Shown one piece after another: positions 36,503-44,269 of a stretch of DNA of 58,627 nt. The notes below the pieces were generated by a model, which did not search any database, was not told the origin of the DNA, and saw only the letters and a list, made by a program, of their open reading frames with translations. Position 1 is the first letter of the stretch; each line of letters opens with the position of its first letter. The translations under genes were made by a program, and so were the position numbers. This stretch comes from Lentzea kentuckyensis (GTDB taxonomy: Bacteria > Actinomycetota > Actinomycetes > Mycobacteriales > Pseudonocardiaceae): NCBI RefSeq assembly GCF_002150765.1, contig NZ_MUYM01000101.1, positions 1 through 58,627 on the forward strand, in the 5' to 3' direction.

Positions 36503-37568
36503 CCAGTTGGGCATCGAACACCCGGTCTTCGGCTTCACGCCGTCGGAGCACGTCGCGGCGGCGATCAGCCGGGCCGGCGGGCTCGGTGTCCTCGGGTGCG
36601 TGCGGTTCAACGACGCGGAGGACCTCGACCGCGCGTTGACGTGGATGGACGAGAACACCGACGGCAAACCGTACGGTGTGGACATCGTGATGCCCGCCAA
36701 GGTGCCGACCGAGGGCAACCAGGTCGACCTCGCCGGACTCATCCCGCAGAGCCACAAGGACTTCGTGCAGCAGACGTTGCTGAAGCTCGGCGTGCCACCG
36801 CTGCCGGACGGCGAGGGCGGCGAGGGCGTGCTCGGCTGGCTGCACTCGGTCGCGCGATCCCACGTGGACGTCGCGCTGACACACCCGATCCGGCTCATCG
36901 CGAACGCCCTGGGCTCGCCGCCCACCGACGTCATCGAACGCGTGCACGCGGCAGGAGTTCCGGTCGCGGCGCTCGCGGGCAAGGCCGAACACGCCCGCAG
37001 GCACGTCCAGAACGGCGTGGACATCGTGGTGGCGCAAGGTTATGAAGCCGGTGGACACACCGGTGAGGTCGCCACGATGGTGCTCGTGCCGGAGATCGTG
37101 GACGCTGTCGACGTGCCGGTGCTGGCGGCGGGTGGCATCGGTTCGGGACGGCAAGCCGCCGCGGCGATGGCTCTCGGCGCGTCGGGGGTGTGGATGGGCT
37201 CGTACTGGCTGACGACGGCCGAGTACACCCAGAGTCCGCTGACGCAGAAGGCGTTGCTGGCGGCCACTTCGAGCGACACGGTGAGGACGCGCATCTACAC
37301 CGGCAAACCGGCGCGGTTGCTGAAGACCCGGTGGACCGAGGCGTGGGCCGAACCGGGCGCGCCCGAGCCGTTGCCGATGCCGTTGCAGAACCTGTTGGTC
37401 AGCGAGGCACACCTGCGCATCGCCCGGTCCGACGACCCGTCCGTGGTGTCGATGCCGGTCGGTCAGGTCGTCGGGCGGATGAACGAGGTGCGCCCGGTCG
37501 CCGAGGTGATGGCCGACCTGCTGAGGGAGTTCGGCGAGACGGTCGATCGGCTCACCAAGCTGCGCTGA
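36483..37568 (+). CDS. Nitronate-monooxygenase-like FMN oxidoreductase
   Basis: The 361-residue protein has the NMO/enoyl-reductase-type fold: HPVFGFTPSEHVAAAISRAGGLGVLG, VVAQGYEAGGHTGEVATMVLVPEIVDAV and VLAAGGIGSGRQAAAAMALGASGVWMGS. It is a second family member besides IpdC but only distantly alike. The ATG lies inside the 3' end of fadD19, so the two are coupled and KstR-controlled. Substrate unknown. Its stop overlaps fadE27 by 17 bp tail to tail. Confidence 0.85.
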   Translation: MRTSLCDQLGIEHPVFGFTPSEHVAAAISRAGGLGVLGCVRFNDAEDLDRALTWMDENTDGKPYGVDIVMPAKVPTEGNQVDLAGLIPQSHKDFVQQTLLKLGVPPLPDGEGGEGVLGWLHSVARSHVDVALTHPIRLIANALGSPPTDVIERVHAAGVPVAALAGKAEHARRHVQNGVDIVVAQGYEAGGHTGEVATMVLVPEIVDAVDVPVLAAGGIGSGRQAAAAMALGASGVWMGSYWLTTAEYTQSPLTQKALLAATSSDTVRTRIYTGKPARLLKTRWTEAWAEPGAPEPLPMPLQNLLVSEAHLRIARSDDPSVVSMPVGQVVGRMNEVRPVAEVMADLLREFGETVDRLTKLR

Positions 37569-38445
37569 GTTTCAGGAGCTGGGCGGTCGCCCCGCCCAGC
37601 TCGAACTCGTTGCGCTTGGCCGCGGTGAAGTACTTGTGCACCTCGTGGCTCATGTCGATGCCCGTCCCGCCGTGGACGTGCACGGCGGTGTGTGCCACGC
37701 GGTGCCCCGCATCCGCGGCCCAGAACTTCGCGGTCGCCACCTCAGCGTCGGCCGGCAGTCCTTCGGAGAGCCGCCAAGCCGCCTGCCAGAGCGTCAGACG
37801 GATGGCCGCGACGTCGATGTACGCATCGGCGAGTCGTTGTGCCACGGCCTGGAAGCTGCCGATCGGCCGGTCGAACTGCACCCGAGTCCGCGCGTACTCC
37901 GCCGTCAGCTCCAACGCCCGTTCGGTCACGCCGAGCTGCAACGCGCACAGCCCCAACGTGTACCGCGCGACGAGCCACTCAGGGGTGAGACCCTCGATCA
38001 GCCGGCCGCCGGCGAACTCGAAGGTTCCCGCGACCGAGCCGTCGACCAGCTCCTGTTCGGCGATGTCGACGTCATCGGCGTCCACGAGGAAGACCTGGCC
38101 GTTGTGCGCCACCAGGAAGGCCGAGGCGGTGGTGGCGAACGGGACAGTCGTCTTCCTGCCGTTCTGGTCCTCGGCGAGTGCGAGGGAAAGCACGGTTCCC
38201 GGACGTGGCGTACCGAACTGCGCCAGCGCCTGTTGGGCGAGCACGGTCGGCAGGTAGGGGACGGCGGAGACCGCGCGACCCAGCTCGATCAGCACCGAGC
38301 ACTGTTCGAGGACACCGAACTCGTCCGGGGACTCGGGCACGACGCCGGACTTGACCAGGTCGAGCCACGGCGTGTCGGACGAGTCGAGGATCTTGCGGGT
38401 CAGCGCGGCCAGCTCGCGCTGCGCCTCGGTCAGCGTGAAGTCCAC
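37552..38445 (-). CDS. fadE27: FadE27-like (ChsE5) acyl-CoA dehydrogenase subunit
   Basis: The 297-residue protein has TRVQFDRPIGSFQAVAQRLADAYID and VHVHGGTGIDMSHEVHKYF; it lacks the NEIQR tail. It is about 70 residues shorter than mycobacterial FadE27, mostly in the N-terminal and middle regions. It is the beta partner of FadE26, encoded nine bases upstream; the pair forms the alpha2beta2 dehydrogenase acting on the C8 or C5 side chain. Confidence 0.85.
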   Translation of the reverse strand: MDFTLTEAQRELAALTRKILDSSDTPWLDLVKSGVVPESPDEFGVLEQCSVLIELGRAVSAVPYLPTVLAQQALAQFGTPRPGTVLSLALAEDQNGRKTTVPFATTASAFLVAHNGQVFLVDADDVDIAEQELVDGSVAGTFEFAGGRLIEGLTPEWLVARYTLGLCALQLGVTERALELTAEYARTRVQFDRPIGSFQAVAQRLADAYIDVAAIRLTLWQAAWRLSEGLPADAEVATAKFWAADAGHRVAHTAVHVHGGTGIDMSHEVHKYFTAAKRNEFELGGATAQLLKLSAAW

Positions 38446-38454
38446 GAAGTCTCC

Positions 38455-39615
38455 TTACCGAGGTACGGCGGGCAGCCCGAGGCCGGCCCGCGCGATGATG
38501 TCCCGCTGGATCTCGTTGGTGCCGCCGCCGAACGTCAGGATCAGCGACGAACGGTGCATGCGCTCGATCCGGCCGTGCAGCAAGGCCCCTGGCGAGCCGG
38601 TCCGCACGATTCCGTTGGCGCCCAGCACCTCCATCAGCAGCCGGTAGCCCTCGGTGGCGAACTCGGTGCCGAACACCTTGGTGGCGGAGGCCTCGGCGGG
38701 GGAGGGCGCCTCGTCACCGCCGGACGCGATCCGCCAGTTGATCAGCTTGAGGAACTCGGTCTTGGCGTGCACGCGGGCCAGGTGCAGCCGCACCCACTCG
38801 TGGTCGGCGGCACCGGTCTCATCGGCCCATTGGCGAACCTCGCGCAGCGCGGTCTGCAGCGGCGCGGCCGAGCACAACGCGACGCGTTCGTGGTTGAGCT
38901 GGTTGGTGATGAGCTTCCAGCCCTTGTGCTCCTCGCCGATCAGGTTCGCCGCCGGCACGCGCACGTTGTCGTAGAAGGTCGCGCTGGTCGTCGGGCCGGA
39001 CATCGTCGGCACCGGCGTCCAGGAGAAGCCCGGATCCGTCGTCGGCACGATGATGATGCTCAAACCCCGGTGCCGCTGCGATTCCTGGTCGGTGCGGCAG
39101 GCCAGCCAGACGTAGTCGGCGTACTGGATGAGGCTGGTCCACATCTTCTGGCCGTTGATGACGTAGTCGGCGCCGTCCCGCACCGCCCGCGTGCGCAACC
39201 CCGCCAGGTCGGTGCCGGCTTCCGGTTCCGAGTAGCCGATCGCGAAGTGGATCTCGCCGGAAGCGATTTTCGGGAGGTAGAACGCCTTCTGCTCGGGAGT
39301 GCCGTACGCCATGATCGTCGGCCCGATCGAGTTCAGCGTCAGGAACGGCACCGGCGCACCTGCCGCGGAGGCCTCGTCCAGGAAGATCAGCTGCTCGATC
39401 ATCGGGCGGTCGCGGCCGCCGTACTCCTCGGGCCAGCCGATGGTCAGCCACCCGTCGAGACCCATCTGGCGGACGGTGTCCTTGTACACCTCGGCGTCGC
39501 CGTAGTCGCTGCCTCCGGCGAGGCCCGCACGGCGTTCGGGCGTCATGAGCGCGGCGAAGTACGCCCGCAACTCCTGGCGCAACTGGTCCTGTTCGGGCGT
39601 GAAACCGATGCGCAT
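38455..39615 (-). CDS. fadE26: FadE26-like (ChsE4) acyl-CoA dehydrogenase subunit
   Basis: The 386-residue protein has MRIGFTPEQDQLRQELRAYF, IGYSEPEAGTDLAGLRTRAVRDG, GQKMWTSLIQYADYVWLA, NQLNHERVAL and the C-terminal FGGGTNEIQRDIIARAGLGLP, matching FadE26. It contributes flavin-binding residues to the ChsE4-ChsE5 heterotetramer. It is divergent from fdxD across a perfect KstR palindrome. Confidence 0.9.
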   Translation of the reverse strand: MRIGFTPEQDQLRQELRAYFAALMTPERRAGLAGGSDYGDAEVYKDTVRQMGLDGWLTIGWPEEYGGRDRPMIEQLIFLDEASAAGAPVPFLTLNSIGPTIMAYGTPEQKAFYLPKIASGEIHFAIGYSEPEAGTDLAGLRTRAVRDGADYVINGQKMWTSLIQYADYVWLACRTDQESQRHRGLSIIIVPTTDPGFSWTPVPTMSGPTTSATFYDNVRVPAANLIGEEHKGWKLITNQLNHERVALCSAAPLQTALREVRQWADETGAADHEWVRLHLARVHAKTEFLKLINWRIASGGDEAPSPAEASATKVFGTEFATEGYRLLMEVLGANGIVRTGSPGALLHGRIERMHRSSLILTFGGGTNEIQRDIIARAGLGLPAVPR

Positions 39616-39626
39616 GACCGCTACTC

Positions 39627-39640
39627 TAGAACAAGTTCTA
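39627..39640. promoter_or_regulatory. Perfect KstR operator between fadE26 and fdxD
   Basis: TAGAACAAGTTCTA is an almost complete palindrome and matches the KstR consensus at every defined base, the best site in the window. It lies 11 bases from the fadE26 ATG and 20 from the fdxD ATG. Confidence 0.93.
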
Positions 39641-39660
39641 CTTCATGTCAGGAGGCCGGG

Positions 39661-39852
39661 ATGAAGGTCGTCGTCGACCCTGCGCTGTGCGAGGCGCACG
39701 GCGAGTGCGTGTCGATCCTGCCCGAGGTGTTTGACCTTGACGACGACGAGGTTCTGCAGATCCGGGAGGGTGAGCTGGCCAATGGAGAGGTGGCCTCGGC
39801 TGAGCGCGCGGTCGCGGCCTGCCCGATGGGCGCGCTACGCCTCTCACGCTGA
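39661..39852 (+). CDS. fdxD: FdxD-like 3Fe-4S ferredoxin
   Basis: The 63-residue ferredoxin has three conserved cysteines: LCEAHGECVSILPEVF near the start and ACPMGAL near the end, a single-cluster [3Fe-4S] type that commonly feeds P450s. AGGAGG precedes the ATG. The fdxD-fadE26-fadE27 neighbourhood is as in mycobacteria. CYP125 (22459) is the candidate acceptor. Confidence 0.88.
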   Translation: MKVVVDPALCEAHGECVSILPEVFDLDDDEVLQIREGELANGEVASAERAVAACPMGALRLSR

Positions 39853-39869
39853 TGGGCCTTGTCATGAAC

Positions 39870-39883
39870 AGGAACAGATTCTA
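39870..39883. promoter_or_regulatory. Imperfect KstR box upstream of the ADH operon
   Basis: AGGAACAGATTCTA keeps AAC and TTCTA but has A for G in the right half. It lies between fdxD and the GTG at 39931, suggesting that the ADH-SDR-ALDH-SDR operon is also in the KstR regulon, perhaps more weakly. Confidence 0.65.
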
Positions 39884-39930
39884 GTGTGCGACGAGTATCT
39901 CGGCCGTGAGCTCAACGAGGAGTGATCCCG

Positions 39931-41016
39931 GTGAAGGCAGCCGTGCTCAACCAGGTAGGCGACGACAAGCTTGAGCTCCGAGACGACGTGACGACCACCG
40001 CGCCGGGGCCGCAGGAAGTAAAGATCAAGATCAAGGCCTGCGGGGTGTGCCACAGCGATCTGTCCGCAATGGACGGAACGCTCCCGGCGCTGGCACCCGG
40101 CGTCATCGGCCACGAAGGCGCCGGTGAGGTCGTCGAGATCGGCAGTGCCGTGACATCGCTGGCGGTCGGCGACCACGTGGCGATCACCTTCGTGCCGCCG
40201 TGCGGGAAATGCGCTCAATGCGTGACCGGACAGGCACATCTGTGTCTCACGCACACCATCTCGGCCTTCACGTCACCGAGGTTCGTCGTCGGTGGCAACC
40301 CGGCCTTCGGGTACGCGGGTCTCGGCGCGTTCGCCGAGGAGATGGTCGTGCCCGCCGACGCCGCGATGAAGGTCGACGACGACGTGCCGTGGGAGATCGC
40401 GGCACTGCTGTCCTGCGGCATCCTGACCGGTGTCGGCGCCGTGCTGAACACCGCGAAGGTCGAGGCGGGCTCCAGCGTCGCGGTGATCGGCTGCGGTGGT
40501 GTCGGCGTCGCGGTGATCCAGGGCGCGCGGCTGGCCGCCGCGGCGCGGATCGTGGCCGTGGACCCGGTCCTGGAGAAGCACGAGGTGGCGCAGAAGTTCG
40601 GCGCGACGCACGCGACGACGCCCGACGGCGTCGCGGATCTCAACAACCAGCTGAACATGGGCATGGGCTTCGACTACGTGTTCGACGTGGTCGGCATCCC
40701 GGCGACCATCCGCCAGGCGTGGGACCTGACCCGGCGTGGCGGCCACACCGTCGTCGTCGGAGCGGGACGGGCGGACGCGATGGTCTCGTTCAGCGCGCAG
40801 GAACTCTTCCTGCACGACAAGACCCTGCACGGGTCGTTCTACGGGACGGCGAACTTCCGCCGGGACGTGCCGCGCATGATCGCGCTGTGGCGGCAGGGCC
40901 GGCTCGACCTCGAGGGCATGATCAGCAAGCGGATCAGGCTCGAAGAGGTCAACGAGGGACTTCAGGCCTTGCGCGGCGGTGGATCACTGATCCGCCAGGT
41001 GATTCTCTTCGACTGA
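39931..41016 (+). CDS. Zinc-dependent medium-chain alcohol dehydrogenase
   Basis: The 361-residue MDR enzyme has catalytic-zinc residues Cys40 (GVCHSD) and His61 (GHEGAGEV), structural-zinc cysteines 91, 94, 97 and 105, and the nucleotide loop GCGGVGVAV. GTG 39931 has GAGGAG eight bases before; the earlier in-frame GTG 39922 is less well spaced. Context suggests oxidation of a steroid side-chain or ring alcohol; the next gene but one encodes an aldehyde dehydrogenase. Confidence 0.85.
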   Translation: MKAAVLNQVGDDKLELRDDVTTTAPGPQEVKIKIKACGVCHSDLSAMDGTLPALAPGVIGHEGAGEVVEIGSAVTSLAVGDHVAITFVPPCGKCAQCVTGQAHLCLTHTISAFTSPRFVVGGNPAFGYAGLGAFAEEMVVPADAAMKVDDDVPWEIAALLSCGILTGVGAVLNTAKVEAGSSVAVIGCGGVGVAVIQGARLAAAARIVAVDPVLEKHEVAQKFGATHATTPDGVADLNNQLNMGMGFDYVFDVVGIPATIRQAWDLTRRGGHTVVVGAGRADAMVSFSAQELFLHDKTLHGSFYGTANFRRDVPRMIALWRQGRLDLEGMISKRIRLEEVNEGLQALRGGGSLIRQVILFD

Positions 41017-41040
41017 ACCATTTCTCTTTGGGAGTCTTCT

Positions 41041-41889
41041 GTGGACCTTGCGGGGAAGGTCGCCGTCGTCACCGGCGCGGGTGCGGGACTCGGCCGGGCG
41101 GAAGCACTGGAGCTCGCGCGGGCCGGTGCGTCGCTGGTGCTGAACGACCTGCCGGGGTCGGCCGACGCCGCCGCGGCCGAGATCGAGGAGCTGGGCGCGA
41201 AGTGCGTGGTGGTCGAGGGTGACGTGGGGGAGCGGAGCACCGCGGACGCCCTCGTCACCGCGGCCGTCGAACAGTTCGGCGGGCTGCATGTCGTCGTGAA
41301 CAACGCCGGTGTGCTGCGCGACCGGATGCTGTTCAACATGTCCGACGAGGAGTGGGACCTGGTCGTACGGGTGCACCTGCGCGGCCACTTCCTGTTGTCA
41401 CGCAACGCTGTCTCGTTGTGGAAGCAGCAGTCGAAGGCAGCGGGCGCACCCGTCTACGGACGGATCGTGAACACGTCCTCCGAGGCGTTCCTGCTCGGTT
41501 CCGAAGGTCAGGCCAACTACGCGGCGGCCAAGGCCGGCATCGCCGCGCTGACGGTCGCGACCGCGCGGGGCACGTCCCGCTACGGCGTGCGCGCCAACGC
41601 GATCTGCCCGCGCGCCCGCACCGGCATGACCGCGCACGTGTTCGGTGACGCACCCGAGGGCGACGACTCGCTGGCACCCGAGCACGTCGCGAAGTTCGTG
41701 GCGCACCTGGCGGGACCGTCCGGCGACAAGATCAACGGGCAGGTCTTCGTGGTGCACGGCGGCATGGTCGCGCTGATGGCGCCACCGACCGTCGAGCAGA
41801 AGTTCGACGCGCTGAGCGATCTCGACGGCTACTTCGCCGATCGCGATCCACAGAGGACGTTCGCCTGTACGGAAACGATGAGTCTCTAA
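41041..41889 (+). CDS. hsd4A: Hsd4A-like SDR (17β-hydroxysteroid / hydroxyacyl-CoA dehydrogenase)
   Basis: The 282-residue SDR has TGAGAGLGRAEAL, NNAGVLRDRMLFNMSDEEWD, HLRGHFLL, NTSSEAFLLGSEGQANYAAAKAGI and a ~35-residue tail after FVVHGG. The NMSDEEWD..HLRGHF pattern is that of the MFE-2/17β-HSD4 dehydrogenase type, known in KstR regulons as Hsd4A (Rv3502c), which acts on hydroxyacyl-CoA side chains and 17-hydroxysteroids. It is near fdxD/fadE26 as in mycobacteria. Confidence 0.75.
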   Translation: MDLAGKVAVVTGAGAGLGRAEALELARAGASLVLNDLPGSADAAAAEIEELGAKCVVVEGDVGERSTADALVTAAVEQFGGLHVVVNNAGVLRDRMLFNMSDEEWDLVVRVHLRGHFLLSRNAVSLWKQQSKAAGAPVYGRIVNTSSEAFLLGSEGQANYAAAKAGIAALTVATARGTSRYGVRANAICPRARTGMTAHVFGDAPEGDDSLAPEHVAKFVAHLAGPSGDKINGQVFVVHGGMVALMAPPTVEQKFDALSDLDGYFADRDPQRTFACTETMSL

Positions 41890-41911
41890 TCGGGGCACTG
41901 TAGGAGGAGCT

Positions 41912-43417
41912 GTGGCGCTCACCGTCCAACCACACCGCGAGACGCTGGGTCTGAAGGACGGCCGGCTCCTCATCGGTGGCGAGTTCCGCGAGTCCGACGA
42001 GACCTGGACGCACCACCACCCCGCGACACAGGAGGAGATCGGCAGCTTCGCCGTCGCGTCCGAGAAGGACGTCGACACGGCCGTCCGCGCGGCCCGCAAA
42101 GCCTTCGACGAAGGCACGTGGCCGCGGTCCAAGGCCGGTGAACGCATCAGGATCCTGCGCCGGTACAGCGATCTGCTGCGGGAGCACGCCGATGAGCTCA
42201 AGGGCCTGCAGGCGCTGGACAACGGGGTGCCGCTGACGTTCGGCCAGATCTACGCGACCTCGGTCGGCATCGCGGCGGACATCTTCGACCACCACGCGGG
42301 CTGGATCGACAAGGTCGGCGGCCAGACCCTGCCGCCGTACCAGGGCGGCGACCACCTGGCGATGACGTTCCGCGAACCGGTCGGTGTGGTCGCGGCGATC
42401 CTGCCGTGGAACGCGCCGTTCGTGCTGTTCGCCCAGAAACTCGCACCGGCGCTCGCGGCCGGGTGCACGGTGGTCGTGAAGCCGTCGGAGTACGCGTCGT
42501 TCTGCGTGATCCGCATGGTCGAGCTGCTGATCGAGGCGGGACTCCCGGAGGGCGTCGTCAACCTCGTCACCGGCCCCGGCAACCCGACCGGCGAGGCACT
42601 GATCACGCACCCCGGCGTCGACAAGATCAGCTTCACCGGCAGCCGCACGGTCGGCCGCCGGATCGTCGAGGCCTCCGCGGGCACGATGAAGCGCGTTTCC
42701 CTGGAGCTGGGCGGAAAGTCGCCGGCGATCGTGTTCGCGGACGCCCCGAACGTCGGCCTCGCCGCGATGACCTGCATGGGCATGGTGACGATGGGCCTGT
42801 CCGGGCAGGCCTGCGTGGCGCACACGCGGGCGCTGGTCGCCAGGGAGGCACAGGACGAGTTCGTGAACATGGCGACGATGCTCGCCGGCGCGGTGACGTT
42901 CGGCGACCCGTTCGACCCGGCCGTGCTGGCCAGCCCGCTGATCAACGGCAAACAGCTCGAACGCGTCCTCGGCTACATCGAACGCGGCCAGGAGGACGGC
43001 GCGCGCCTGGTCACCGGCGGCACCCGGCTCGAAGGCGACCTCGCGGCCGGGAACTTCGTCGCACCGACGATCTTCGCCGATGCCAGCAACGACATGACGA
43101 TCGCCCGGGAGGAGATCTTCGGCCCGGTGCTCACCGTGGTGCCGTTCGACGACGAAGAGGAAGCCATCCGGATGGCGAACGACACCGAGTACGGCCTGGG
43201 CGCGGGCGTCTACACGAACGACGTGCGCCGCGCGTTCCGCGTCTCGAAGCAGTTGCGCGTCGGAATGGTCGGCATCAACGGGTTCCAGCTCGAACCACAT
43301 GTGCCGTTCGGCGGCTACAAGCAGTCCGGCCTCGGCCGTGAGGGCGGCCAGAGCGCCTTCGAGGCCTACACCGAGCTCAAGACCGTGATGATGCCGCTGA
43401 CCGACGAGCTGATGTAG
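41912..43417 (+). CDS. NAD(P)-dependent aldehyde dehydrogenase
   Basis: The 501-residue ALDH has Asn167 in LPWNAPF, the general base Glu265 (ELGGKSP), nucleophile Cys301 in SGQACVAHTR, EEIFGPV and the C-terminal PFGGYKQSGLGREGG. GTG 41912 has TAGGAGG upstream. It may complete alcohol-to-acid oxidation with the ADH at 39931. Confidence 0.88.
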   Translation: MALTVQPHRETLGLKDGRLLIGGEFRESDETWTHHHPATQEEIGSFAVASEKDVDTAVRAARKAFDEGTWPRSKAGERIRILRRYSDLLREHADELKGLQALDNGVPLTFGQIYATSVGIAADIFDHHAGWIDKVGGQTLPPYQGGDHLAMTFREPVGVVAAILPWNAPFVLFAQKLAPALAAGCTVVVKPSEYASFCVIRMVELLIEAGLPEGVVNLVTGPGNPTGEALITHPGVDKISFTGSRTVGRRIVEASAGTMKRVSLELGGKSPAIVFADAPNVGLAAMTCMGMVTMGLSGQACVAHTRALVAREAQDEFVNMATMLAGAVTFGDPFDPAVLASPLINGKQLERVLGYIERGQEDGARLVTGGTRLEGDLAAGNFVAPTIFADASNDMTIAREEIFGPVLTVVPFDDEEEAIRMANDTEYGLGAGVYTNDVRRAFRVSKQLRVGMVGINGFQLEPHVPFGGYKQSGLGREGGQSAFEAYTELKTVMMPLTDELM

Positions 43418-44167
43418 ATGCGGCTGGACGGCAAGATCGCCCTGATCACCGGCGCCGCCCGAGGTCAGGGTGCGGCCGCGGCCCGCCGGTTCGTCGAGGA
43501 GGGCGCGCGGGTGGTGCTCACCGACGTGCTCGACGACCAGGGCAAGGAACTCGCCGCCGAGCTGAGCGCCGAGTACTACCACCTCGACGTGTCGTCGGAG
43601 GAGGACTGGGCGGCGGCCGTCGCGTTCACCGAGGAAACGTTCGGCGACATCACGGTTCTCGTGAACAACGCGGGCATCCTGCACTTCTCCGCGCTGGCCG
43701 AGACCACGCTCGCCGACTACCAGCGGGTGATCGGCATCAACCAGGTCGGCACGTTCCTCGGCATGCGCGCGGTCGTGGCGTCCATGACCAGGGCCGGCGG
43801 CGGATCGATCGTCAACGTGTCGTCCGTCGAGGGCCTGGCCGGAATGCCTTACCTGGTCGCGTACACGGCGTCGAAGTTCGCGATCCGCGGCATGACCAAG
43901 GTCGCCGCGCTGGAACTGGGCAAGCACGGCATCCGGGTCAACTCGGTGCACCCCGGCGCCATCGACACCTCGATGGTGAGCGAGACGCTGGGGCACCCGA
44001 TCGACATCTCCCCGATCGGGAAGAAGGTGGCGCTGCGCCGGGTCGGTCAGCCCGAGGACGTCGCTGGCGTCGTCCTCTTCCTGGCCAGCGACGACAGCGC
44101 CTACTGCACGGGTGCGGAGATCGCGGTGGACGGAGGGGCCACCGCGACCCACGCGCTCAGCCGCTGA
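43418..44167 (+). CDS. 3α/20β-hydroxysteroid-dehydrogenase-like SDR
   Basis: The 249-residue classical SDR has TGAARGQGAA, NNAGILHFSALAETT, NVSSVEGLAGMPYLVAYTASKF and HPGAIDTSM. The TGAARGQG loop and HPGxIxTxM features are common in 3α/20β-HSD and FabG3-type enzymes. ATG follows the ALDH TAG directly, so it is the fourth gene of the ADH operon. Confidence 0.8.
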   Translation: MRLDGKIALITGAARGQGAAAARRFVEEGARVVLTDVLDDQGKELAAELSAEYYHLDVSSEEDWAAAVAFTEETFGDITVLVNNAGILHFSALAETTLADYQRVIGINQVGTFLGMRAVVASMTRAGGGSIVNVSSVEGLAGMPYLVAYTASKFAIRGMTKVAALELGKHGIRVNSVHPGAIDTSMVSETLGHPIDISPIGKKVALRRVGQPEDVAGVVLFLASDDSAYCTGAEIAVDGGATATHALSR

Positions 44168-44195
44168 ACTGCCGTCAGTCTCCCCGGGAAAGCGA

Positions 44196-44212
44196 TTGCC
44201 CGACGTGGGCAA
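44196..44212. terminator. Hairpin after the ADH operon
   Basis: TTGCCC (44196-44201) pairs with GGGCAA (44207-44212) over CGACG-type loop bases, 28 bases after the SDR stop. The stem is short, so a modest terminator. Confidence 0.5.
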
Positions 44213-44269
44213 CCTCCCGAGCCCCAGTGGCGTCTTGATGATCGAGAGGTCAGACCTGGGGAGCTGTAT

